64,000 nt of DNA from Forficula auricularia (taxonomy: Eukaryota > Arthropoda > Insecta > Dermaptera > Forficulidae). Under the pieces are notes generated by a model, which made no database searches, was not told where the DNA came from, and saw only the letters and a program-made list of their open reading frames with translations. Numbering within the stretch: the stretch's first letter is position 1; every line of letters begins with the position of its first letter. Both the position numbers and the translations under genes were made by a program. Below, one piece after another: positions 55,454-64,000 of this stretch. The stretch lies in contig JALMQS010000225.1 of the NCBI GenBank assembly GCA_024734495.1, positions 13,731,573 to 13,795,572 of the forward strand, in the 5' to 3' direction.

Positions 55454-56010
55454 GAGTAACGAAAATTCATTTGATAAGTGCGGTCTAGGATACTTTCGGT
55501 GATCTAAGAAAGCTGTAATTCTAAAAAATGTTGAGTTTAGAGCGAGGTTAAAGGTAACAATTTCAAAGTAAGAGATTTTCAATTTTTAATCTTGAATATT
55601 AGAGTTACAATAATCAAAATTCACTAGTTATTTTGTCATGCTTAGAGACTTCTAATAGTATAATACAAAGCTAAAATTTGGAGTACCTATAGGTATATAA
55701 ATTACAGCAGCTTAAAACAGCTGATTTTCAATTATAAAACTTTTAGTGTTGCACGACTAACGTTAAGTACAGTAATCAAAATTTATGTGATACTTGCGGT
55801 AAGCTTAAAAAGTTCTAATTCTGTATTAGGTTGTATGTAATAAAAGTTGAAAATCAGATTTTCAATTATATAACGCATGTAGAGAAGATATTTTGCGGAC
55901 GTTATAGCGCTTCATTACAGTAATTAAGAAAAAATATATGTTACTTTCGATGGTCTTAGAAAGATATAAATTCGAAAAAAAAGTAAAGTGTAGAAAGCAG
56001 TTAAAATTCT
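55454..56010. repeat. Four diverged tandem units of about 155 bp
   Basis: Units start near 55454, 55609, 55771 and 55919 with AGTAAC/TC/TT..AAAATT, followed by a TACTTxCGGT-GxTCTxAxAAAG block, a TAATTC block and GATTTTCAATT. Divergence is high, so the array is old. Confidence 0.6.
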
Positions 56011-56911
56011 TATTGTACCTAATGGGAATTCAAAAGTTCTTAACATAAAATTTATCAATTATGCCAATTCTCTTCTTATAGAATTTGATACCTCAAGTAT
56101 TTTAGGCTCGAACTTGGCTGGCTTATTCACTCTTCTGTGAATTGTTATATTCACGAAACTCCAGAATAAGAGTTAAAAACCTTGTCTGAAGAAATTTAAT
56201 CAATGTAGCGTATCTGGCGCGGACTGCTACATAAATGATTGATCGGTTGCAGGTAACGTAGCGCGTATGCTAGATTTACTCACGATGAATTTAATCTAAA
56301 TATTTCATCAGGGACATTTGTCAAAGACCCTCTTCTCCCTCTCGCTAGTAGTCTAGTCTCGTTTTAGATCGCAGAATTTTTAACAATTTCTCTCTTTCTC
56401 TCTTTAAATTAAAAATGTTCATGTTTTGGGAATGATAAATGGCCGGGTGGGGTAGAAATGTGTGTGTGAGAGAGAGAAGGGATGAAAATCATAATTCATT
56501 TATTCATCACCCACAGGTGATTGAGAATGTTATTTAATTATTCATAGAAAATTTGTTTAATTATTAAAAAAAGAAAAAAATCAATATTTGTTGTTTTATA
56601 AATTTGATCAGTGATATTTGTGAAAAACAATTTTGAAATTTCAATTTAACAAATTAACAATGAGGTGAATCCGTAATCAAATTATTTACTTAAAGATTTA
56701 AAACTTCATTTGTAAAATTTCGCGGCCTAGTGATTCTAAATTTAAGCACATAGCCACACCATATATTTAAATAAATAGAGATTTCTTCAAAATTCAAAGG
56801 GTAATAATAATATGGCTTTTGCAAATTGAATATAAGAGTTTACAAATGAAGATTTAAATCTTTGAGTAAAATATTTAGTGCGTTTACATAAGTATGATGA
56901 ATTCATCTCAC
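56011..56911. other. Unassigned AT-rich stretch
   Basis: No gene or repeat recognised. GT/GA simple runs at 56460-56478. Confidence 0.5.
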
Positions 56912-56973
56912 AGGGTAGCCAATTGACCTCGTATTGCTAATCATGGCACTTGGGTTCGATTCCCGAGGGAGTT
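56912..56973 (+). repeat. tRNA-like SINE head or tRNA remnant
   Basis: An A-box-like TAGCCAATTGACC is followed after about 25 bases by a B-box GGTTCGATTCC within a T-arm TTGGGTTCGATTCCCGA. It does not fold into a complete tRNA by eye and lacks a clear tail. It may be the head of a SINE. Confidence 0.45.
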
Positions 56974-56997
56974 AACAACATATTCTGATATATAATT

Positions 56998-57240
56998 CAA
57001 AATAATCGATTCCATCTCGGATCTAATAGAGGACACCCTCTTGTGATTTTCTTAGATACATGTTGGTTTATTATTAAAGTGATATGTATAGTTTTGTTAA
57101 GGGAGAATGATGTGGGTTCTTGGTGAAACATTTTAAATACAGGAAAATAAATTTTGAAATTTAAAATATAAAATACTAGGTAGGTTTCACATAAGGTAGG
57201 GTACATAAATATTTATGAGAAACTTACCTAGTATTTTATA
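56998..57240. repeat. Family C-related fragment
   Basis: Contains GGGTTCTTGGTGAAACATTT and TACTAGGTAGGTTTCACAT, marks of family C. GAGAAACTTACCTAGTATTT follows as an imperfect inverse. The outer block CATCTCGGATCTAATAGAGG recurs inverted at 58597-58655. Confidence 0.6.
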
Positions 57241-57260
57241 TTTTAAAAGTTTCTAAAAAA

Positions 57261-57436
57261 TTAAATTTAGGAATCGAAGAAAAGATTAATTTTATTATAG
57301 ACAAAGGCAGCCGAAGCTCGAACCCGGGATCTTCGCATGTGCGATGCTTGGATGCTGGGAAGATCCCGGGTTCGAGCCCCGGCTGATCCTTTTGTCTATA
57401 ATAAAAAATAATCTTTTCTTCATTCCCTAAATTTAA
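57261..57436. repeat. Palindrome containing two tRNA-like T-arms
   Basis: TTAAATTTAGGAATCGAAGA to its complement at 57436. Each arm has CCCGGGTTCGAGCCC-type sequence (plus strand at about 57363-57382), which folds as a tRNA T-arm with TTCGAGC loop. The middle is CGCATGTGCGATGCTTGG. No full tRNA. Confidence 0.7.
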
Positions 57437-58740
57437 CTTTGTTATTGATTGTATTTACACGACCTCGTTGTGGTCGCGCCCCGGGTGAAGAGAAAATTAT
57501 TTTCGACATTTGGGGTTTGCGATCGATTGGGAGGCGCTGGAATATTTAATTTTCTAAAAAAATTTCTTTCCTTTATAGGAATAGTTCATGAATAATGAAT
57601 ATTTTTATAATAATTTGTATAAGTGAGAATAAAATACGAATCAATTATAAATTTATGAAAATCAAATTCAAAGGAATAAAAAAACAAGGATGGATCATTA
57701 TTAGACTTGAACAGAGCAGGTATTTTTTCCAAGGTGAAAGAGAAAAACAAGAGGGTGTGTGTCTGTCTGTCGTCAATCCTCCACCCCAATTCCATCCATC
57801 GTTTTTTCCATTCTAACAAATATTTACTTTTGTCAAGCGTGTTAATTTATGTGCAGAATAAAAACATAAAAAACTCACCTTTCGCTTTTGCCATCAGGTA
57901 CCATGGCACCCACACAGATGTAAAGACCCTACTCTATCTACTATCTGTGTATGCTCTCTTGTTTTTGAATTATCGACAAATTGACTTCGAGATTATTCAA
58001 GTGTGAAAAAAATATAATAATCCAACAAGGCTCGAGAGAAAGAAGCATTTTATTTTTCCAGAATCCATTGGGAACATTCCCTATTATTATTATTATTATT
58101 ATTATTCCTTTTATTTTTGTTATTGGAGTTTTATGTATTGACACTTGTTAAAGTATTCTGCAAGGGCATAACAAAAAATCGGAAATAAACAAAAAGGAAA
58201 TAATAAAATATAACAGCTATGGGATAAAAACCGCACACATTCGCTAGTATCTTTTTTACTTATATAGGAAAATATATTGTCCGATTGGTAGTACCTACTA
58301 GAGCTGAATGGTAGAAAATCAGTGTCAGGGAAAAAAGTCGGTAAGTAGTTACAAGACATTTCGGTTTTAGACCATGACGAATTCTAGTAACGTAGTACAA
58401 CTAAGGGGGTTCATTATCCATTAAATATATAAGTAGGTAATTTAGCTAGAATAATTTTTTTTTTGATATTGTAACCCTAATTATATATCCAAATTGTTTT
58501 ACAAATGTATAGTAAGTTCTTTAATGATTGTGTAAGAATCTAAAAGTTATGTATAAAAGTTAAAAATGCAGATATAAGCAGATTTTAAATTTCTAAAAAA
58601 ATCACAAGAGGGTGTCATCTATTAGATCAGAGATGGAATGGATTATTTTTTAATATTTGTCAGAAGGGTTGTTTTAGAATAAGGAATAATTTCTTAAAAA
58701 CTTTATTTTTTAATTCAGAATGATACCATGTTCTTATGCT
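57437..58740. other. Unassigned stretch with ATT microsatellite
   Basis: (ATT)n at 58083-58106. Inverted copy of the 56998 block at 58597-58655. Several overlapping frames of 67-99 codons without known domains. No gene. Confidence 0.45.
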
Positions 58741-59172
58741 GGACCGGGCTGGCCCATTACTGGGACAGTTGAACAATTCGTGATCCCATGATGGGCCACC
58801 CTATTTTGGCAATGAAATCTTAAGTTTTTTATTATTTATGCACTGTACAATTTGAATTATACAATTATCGTACTAAATAACCGTTAAAGTCAATAAACAG
58901 GAATTATAGTAAATAAATATTATTTGTTGAAAAAATCACTTTCCTTAACAGATTTCTTAATCAGAAGTTAAAACAATCACAAATATTCGTCTCTTTAGCA
59001 GAATAATCCAAACACTTGACACAAAGTAAAGGAATGAACTGAATTCCAGTGCTAAGGTATCCTAGCAGGAAGTAGTCAATGATCATTATCCCTTCCATTG
59101 CCCTAGAAAACAAAAGACCCTTCATTTCCTAATATTTTGAAGGGAGGGCCCATTACTGGAGAGTTTACCTTA
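58741..59172. repeat. Decayed MITE-like remnant
   Basis: GGCCCATTACTGGGACAGTT on the left and AGGGCCCATTACTGGAGAG, TTTACCTTAA on the right resemble the ends of the 54671 foldback (CCAGTAGTGGGCC, GGTAAAA). The left outer end is not found. Confidence 0.4.
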
Positions 59173-60125
59173 ATTTAATTTAATTTTATTTTTTAAATTT
59201 CTTGTTTTTTTTTAGAGATTTATCAATAATGACTTATTGTCTAAAGTTTTCCCAGATTCACTAATTCCTTCTTCAGATGATATTAATTAAGTTTTTTGAA
59301 GTTTTTTAATATATAATATATATATAGCCTTCCTTCCGATCTTTATTTTTCATAAACTTAAGGAATGTCGTTTTTTCGTATTTTAATTGTTAATCCATGT
59401 CAAATTAGAGTATGAAGGAAGAGGGGAAGTGTTTAACACCCCTTGGACATGGTCTTGATTGAGTTGAATTTTCAAAAATATACTCTAAAATATTTATTCA
59501 TTTCGGTGTGAAAAACAATGAATATACAATTGAAATTATAAATTGTAATTCAAAAAAAAAAAAAATTATTTTATGAGTAAATTATTTATTTATAATTTTT
59601 AAATTTAATAATATTCTGTGTCAATATTAATTTATATTCATCTACGTATTTGGATTATTTTCGATTATGTAATAATAATATTTAATTATTTAATCTAATT
59701 TAAAAAAAAAGTTAATATTCTGTGTGGACAATCGACCCTGTTGCTTTTTTCTGCGGGATAAAATATGCATATTTTTTCACATTGTTTTTTTTTTTAGAAA
59801 GAGAGAGAGAGGATTTATTTTTCCACTTTGCTTGTTAAATGTATCATCGTAATCAGCATCATGCATCAATGTAATCAATCATTGTAATCTTCGGTAATGG
59901 ACTAATGTGGGGGTGGGGGGATGAAGTTTAGTAGGGGGTGGGGGAAGTTCCAGGGGTTGAATCAAGATTGGCATTTGGCACACTCTATTATAGAATAGAA
60001 TAGACACTGTGCCCGATAACCGAGACAAATCACTTTACAATTGTTCACTCGCACATATGCCTTCTCGTCAACACACACACACACGCACATACAGACATCC
60101 TCGAAACTCAAAATTATATATATTT
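59173..60125. other. Unassigned AT-rich stretch
   Basis: No gene recognised. G-rich runs at 59908-59943 and a CA run at 60070-60082. Confidence 0.5.
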
Positions 60126-60525
60126 AATTTGAAAGTTTATAATATGAAAATGAGGACAAGTTTTTAATTTGTGACTTTTTTATTTATCAGCCAACGTTTC
60201 GTCGACTTTGCCGACTTCTTCAGGGCATTAAAAACAGTGTTGCCTCATTCTATTTATGTTATTTCTGTTTTATATCTAATGTAATTGTTAATATAAAAAG
60301 AAAAGAAAGAAAAAAAGTGTTTTTGTGAATGTGCTAAATATTTTGTGAAATTTGTGTTCTGCCGGTCTTCAATGGTAACGAAGATAACAAGAAAATTTAC
60401 ACAAATTTGTCTCATGACTATTTGAAGCCTTGAAGAAGTCGGAAAAGTCGACAAAACGTTGGCTGATAAATAAAAAAGTCACACAGAAAAAATTGTATCA
60501 TTTTCCTATTATAAACTTTCAAATT
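60126..60525. mobile_element. Palindromic ribozyme element, family E
   Basis: AATTTGAAAGTTTATAATAT to its complement at 60525. Inner arms share TTTTTTATTTATCAGCCAAC. The minus hammerhead at 60193-60223 is intact. The plus copy (60429-60460) reads CTTGAAGA and CAAAAC and is likely dead. No clear outer duplication was found. Confidence 0.75.
60193..60223 (-). ncRNA. Hammerhead ribozyme, type I-like
   Basis: Minus strand: CTGAAGA, stem II GTCG/CGAC, GAAAC, GTT triplet. Intact core. Confidence 0.75.
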
Positions 60526-61057
60526 AATACAAATTATGGACGGAAATTATAATAATATATATTAAATAAAATAAATAAGTTGGCCAGGTGTGAGCCGGAT
60601 TCTCCTACCCAAGGTTTCATCCTATAACTTCCAATAGTTCCATAGTTGAGATATCAAATTTGTTTTTATTTGTCGTTGATAAAGAAAGAATGAGTGAGTT
60701 TTTGAAATGTTTTCTTTATTTTAAATTAAGCTACTTTCAAACGGCATCAGAAACAAAAATCACCTAAAAATGAACACTTTTGGGCTCACTCTTCCTATGA
60801 TTTTAAAGAAAATTAAATAAAAAAAAAAAATCGTTTAATTCTTTTTTCAGACACCCATAAAGAGGGTAGCTCATAACCCATTTAAAAATTATTTATAATT
60901 TTAGATTCCACAACAAATTTGACCCCCATCAAAATTGGATTTAAATTTTAATAAGATTTGATATTATTTATTTATTTATCTTGATATATTTTGGGGTATT
61001 AGTTTATCTTCTGGAGATTCAAAAATAAAGAGGTTTATATTTTTATATTAAAGAATT
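60526..61057. other. Unassigned stretch
   Basis: No gene. The block CTTGATATATTTTGGGGTAT at 60980 has an inverse near 61688-61707, and CAAAAATAAAGAGGTTTATA at 61019 faces an inverse near 61657-61668. They may bound a larger palindromic element enclosing the Helitron. Confidence 0.4.
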
Positions 61058-61269
61058 TCTATACTTATAATAATCGGCTTGCGCGACGACGCCGATGTGA
61101 TTTTTTTTAATTTTAAAACTCACTAATAGTTCATGACAAATATATATATATATTTTTTAATTAGAAAATGTAAATAATTATTTTAAAACCCACAAATAGT
61201 TCACGACAAATAAAATTTACTAGCATACTAGCTAGTAAGATGCCCGCCGAAGGCTGGTTTTGCAGCTGG
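61058..61269 (+). mobile_element. Short Helitron-like element
   Basis: Starts TCTATACTTATAATAATCGG and ends CGCCGAAGGCTGGTTTTGCA, GCTGG then T. It shares the 3' hairpin family with 41714-42401, with CTGG in place of CTAG. Direct repeats CACAAATAGTTCACGACAAA and CACTAATAGTTCATGACAAA lie inside. Another 5'-like start TCTCTACTATATTAAAG follows at 61272 without a matching end. Confidence 0.68.
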
Positions 61270-61317
61270 TATCTCTACTATATTAAAGAACATGGTATCG
61301 GTTCCATAATATTAGAA

Positions 61318-61530
61318 TTAAATAAACGCAAAATCAGTAACTACTGGATGGAAGGCAGTCAAGAAATGCATAAAAAAAATTATTTCCAATAAAGAAGTGT
61401 CTATTGGAATGTTTTCTTTAATAATTCTTTTTGAAACCGACGTTTCAGATGAACTTTCCTCCTTCTTCAGGGTTCGAAAAGCGTCAATGAAGAAATCATA
61501 TGGCATTTTTCTTTCCTGTCTCTTCTTTAA
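61318..61530. repeat. Single family B arm with degraded ribozyme
   Basis: Carries AACCGACGTTTCAGATGAAC and TTCCTCCTTCTTCAGGGTTC. On the minus strand the core at 61439-61470 has CTGAAGA, GAAAC and GTC, but stem II is badly mispaired. No inverted partner. Confidence 0.65.
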
Positions 61531-61806
61531 GTGCTCGTTGGTGTAAAAAGAATATTTTTAAACTTTTCATCATCAATACTAGGATAGAGTAATAATAAAA
61601 TAAAATAGATATATTAGTTATTTAGCGGTATTAGTCAATTAGCTTCAGAATATAGAAATAAAACCTCTTTCTTTTTGTAAGGACTAATACCCTAAAATAT
61701 ATCGAGATAAATAGTTAAATATATTTTATTTTATTTTTATGAAAGTCATTTATTTAATTCAAATATTATTAACCTTTGTAATTGGAAAAATATATTATAT
61801 AAAATT

Positions 61807-62269
61807 GGAGTAATTTTTGGAGACGGACTGATAAGTGAATTAAGTGGATATTGATGAGGCAGTCCAAAAAAAAGAAGATAATTTACACTATCTTTTTATT
61901 CATAAAACCGACGTTTCGGAGGCTATTCCCTCCTTCTTCAGGGTTTTGAAAAGTCAGTGAAGGAAATCCAATGCGGCATTCCCCTCTGTCTCCTCTTTCA
62001 GTGGCAGTAACAATAATATCTTGTATTTCATTCTCAGCAGAATTATTATTAATAATGTAATAATAATTCTGCTGAGAATGAAATACAAGATATTATTGTT
62101 ACTGCCACTGAAAGAGGAGACAGAGGGAATGCTGCATTGATTTTCACTGACTTTTCAAAATCCTGAAGAAGGAGGAATAGCCTCCGGAACGTCGGTTTTA
62201 TGAATAAAAAGATAGTGTAAATTATCTTCTTCTTTTTTTTTTGGACTGCCTCATCAATATCCACTTAAT
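61807..62269. mobile_element. Palindromic ribozyme element, family B
   Basis: Flanked by perfect 13-bp duplications ATTATATAAAATT at 61794-61806 and 62270-62282. Starts GGAGTAATTTTTGG. Long arms extend to a centre near 62050. The minus hammerhead is intact (61910-61941); the plus copy (62163-62193) has GGAAC for GAAAC. A 71-codon minus-strand frame is a shadow of the arm. Confidence 0.9.
61910..61941 (-). ncRNA. Hammerhead ribozyme, type I-like
   Basis: Minus strand: CTGAAGA, stem II GGAGG/CCTCC, GAAAC, GTC triplet, then GGTTTT, which pairs with AAAACC before the core. Confidence 0.83.
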
Positions 62270-62282
62270 ATTATATAAAATT

Positions 62283-62841
62283 TGTAAATTTCACGTTTGT
62301 ATTTTCTTTAATTGATTTATTTTGAATTAAATAAAAAAGATTTGTCAACTTGTAAGTAGGTATTTGTGCCCTCAATTGCTTTTCTCGAGACCCCACCTGA
62401 CCCTTCTCTCCACCCGCAATCCGAAAAGAGCCAACTATTTTAATTGAATCTGCTCTCTCGGGCTAAAACAACAGCCAATCAGTCGACTCAGCTGTTCATC
62501 AACGGGAGACCAACGAGCAAAACAACCATTAATTAGCCACTACCACTATTTTTAAACAATTTCTTGAAGAAAAAACAACAACTTTAAAATCTTATATTTA
62601 AGTATTTTCAATATTTTTTTTTACTAATTAATTATTTTTTTATTAGAAATAATTCGATGACATTTTCATCTTCATCAGACGTCAATTATATCTCATTTAA
62701 ATTGATGGCAGAAAATGATACCCACGCGGAAATGTCAACCATAATTGATTTTATAGATTGATTAAAGCTTTGATGGATTAATAATTTATTAGAAATTTTT
62801 AAAAATAAACCATATTAACCTATGGGATCCGTTATAGAAAC
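62283..62841. other. Unassigned stretch with small regulatory-like island
   Basis: 62380-62560 is less AT-rich and has TTTTAATTGAAT, CAGCCAATCAG and CCATTAATTAGCC. No gene. Confidence 0.35.
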
Positions 62842-62853
62842 TTTGTTTATTTG

Positions 62854-62974
62854 ATTGAAAGTTTTTTTGCCGAGAGTAGCAGAATGTTTATATATTGAAG
62901 GAGACAACAATCGTTATAAATAAATAAAATTTATAATTCCAGTAGAAGACACACTCTTTTATTGTCTCCTTCAA
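62854..62974. mobile_element. Short family A element without ribozyme
   Basis: Flanked by 12-bp duplications TTTGTTTATTTG at 62842-62853 and 62975-62986. Has the tail TTTTTTTGCCGAGAGTAGCA, GAAGGAGACAA and then the inverse arm to TTGTCTCCTTCAA. The centre including the hammerhead is deleted. Confidence 0.82.
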
Positions 62975-63026
62975 TTTGTTTATTTGTGTAGTGTATATTT
63001 GCTAGTGTTTGAATAAATAAATTACA

Positions 63027-63520
63027 TTGAAAAGTTTTTGTATTGCCGAGAGTAGCAGAGTTGTTGATTCATTAAGAGAAACAAAGAGGTCGTCCTCTGC
63101 TTAATGCAAATAAACATACACACATAAATATCGAAATTATACATCTGTATGTATATTATTTATTTGTTTGAGAGTATAGTTTCGAAGACTCGGCCTTCAT
63201 CATCAGTCCTTTTTAATTATAAATATCATTTTTCATGGGTTCAATATCGTAGGGATACTAAAAATTTTCGATCTTTACTTAGCTAGGAGACAGTTAAAAT
63301 TAAAATTTAACTAAGTAAAGATCAAAAATTTTCAATATCCATACGATACTGACCCCATGAAAAATGATATTTATAATTAAAAAAGACTGATAATGAAGGC
63401 CAAGTCTTCGAAACTATAGTCTCAAACAAATAAATAATAGACATATAGATATATAATTTCCATATATATGTGTGTATGTTTATTTGCATTAAGCAAAGGA
63501 CAACCTCTTTGTTTCTCTTT
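63027..63520. mobile_element. Palindromic ribozyme element, family A'
   Basis: Flanked by perfect 14-bp duplications ATAAATAAATTACA at 63013-63026 and 63521-63534. Arms meet near 63300. The minus core (63172-63206) has CTGATGA, GAAAC and a CTC triplet; the plus core (63387-63421) has CTGATAA, stem II GAAG/CTTC, GAAAC and GTC. Both may be weak. Confidence 0.88.
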
Positions 63521-63719
63521 ATAAATAAATTACAGTGTATAATGTGGTTTATTTTAAAAATTTCTAATAAACAATAATTGAATTTGCCGCTAGGAATACC
63601 TATATTTTACAATTACTAAGAGAACAAATCAATCACAAAATTGTGTCATATATTAGATCCGAGACGAATGAGTTATTTTTAATTATATCTCAGAAGGGAT
63701 TTTTTAGCCCTTAGAGTTC

Positions 63720-64000
63720 GATTCCTTAAAGAAAAAAATTGAGCTATCTGTTGAATAAGCTAAAAATATCAAAGCAGAGAGAATTATTTGACCCCCCCCC
63801 CGCCCCCGTCATTTTGGGTCGTTGGTTTTTGCATTTTTAGACTTCTGGGTTTCCACTGATTATGAATACAACATTTGGTTGAGTTTGCTCAAATGGCCTA
63901 GATTTTTAATTTTTAACCCCCCATCCATCCCCCTTAATTTTGTGTCGATATGCACCAAAATCTAATCAGCTCTTATTCTCAATGGACCAAAACTACTTGT
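63720..64000. repeat. Dispersed repeat shared with 21550-21790
   Basis: Blocks TAGACTTCTGGG, CACTGATTATG, TTTGGTTGAGTTTG, GCTCAAATGG, TCGATATGCACCAAAATCTA and CAATGGACCAAAACTAC occur in the same order at both places, with C-rich runs of different length. Runs off the window end. At the other site it is inside the 1.2-kb element at 20783-22038. Confidence 0.75.

Noticed and set aside
56912..56973. Functional tRNA gene
   Set aside because: A complete cloverleaf with acceptor stem could not be formed by eye; only A/B-box-like parts are present.
1..64000. CRISPR arrays, operons or bacterial-type signals
   Set aside because: The sequence is eukaryotic in character; the tandem repeats seen lack equal unique spacers.

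Overview
This window looks like a repeat-dominated, AT-rich stretch of an animal genome, most likely an arthropod and plausibly an insect. That view rests on the mix of element types: a BEL/Pao LTR retrotransposon, Jockey/CR1-like LINE ends, Tc1/mariner and hAT non-autonomous elements, Helitron ends, a tRNA-derived SINE, and many short palindromic elements with hammerhead ribozymes of the kind known from Penelope-like retroelements. No species can be named from the sequence. I found no convincing host protein-coding gene, intact tRNA or rRNA. The only long coding region (4562-8749) belongs to the BEL element.

Layout. 1-430 holds two head-to-head mariner transposase tails. 1409-2160 holds a truncated foldback joined to a LINE 3' end. 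2659-10712 is a BEL/Pao element with 1.71-kb LTRs, a 5-bp target duplication and one open gag-pol frame that has lost the RNase H region. The duplicated host segment it entered is also present nearby without the insertion (10857-11121). From 12 to 20 kb there are palindromic ribozyme elements, a SINE with a 14-bp duplication (14366-14580), a hAT-like element with a perfect 8-bp duplication (18242-18598) and a 10-bp minisatellite. From 20 to 33 kb there are a 1.2-kb terminal-inverted-repeat element, a zinc-finger transposon remnant, more palindromes, a hAT-like element and a LINE remnant. From 32 to 44 kb there are two copies of one Tc1 family, a ribozyme element split by a hAT-like insertion, a pogo-like MITE and a chain of Helitron ends. 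From 45 to 64 kb there are nested foldbacks, a 20-bp minisatellite found in two elements in opposite orientation, a 1.15-kb hAT-like element, a foldback at 54.7 kb, diverged 150-bp tandem repeats, and further ribozyme elements.

Main observation. At least fourteen short elements of several unrelated sequences share one plan: two inverted arms, a hammerhead core (CTGANGA, stem II, GAAA, cleavage triplet) in one or both arms, and direct duplications of about 12-14 bp around the whole unit. The duplications fit insertion by target-primed reverse transcription rather than by a cut-and-paste transposase. They are best read as non-autonomous, Penelope-like ribozyme elements that are inserted as palindromes. 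No reverse transcriptase for them lies in the window. Between the repeats are a few non-repetitive islands with homeodomain- and POU-type sites that could be regulatory, but this is weak evidence.
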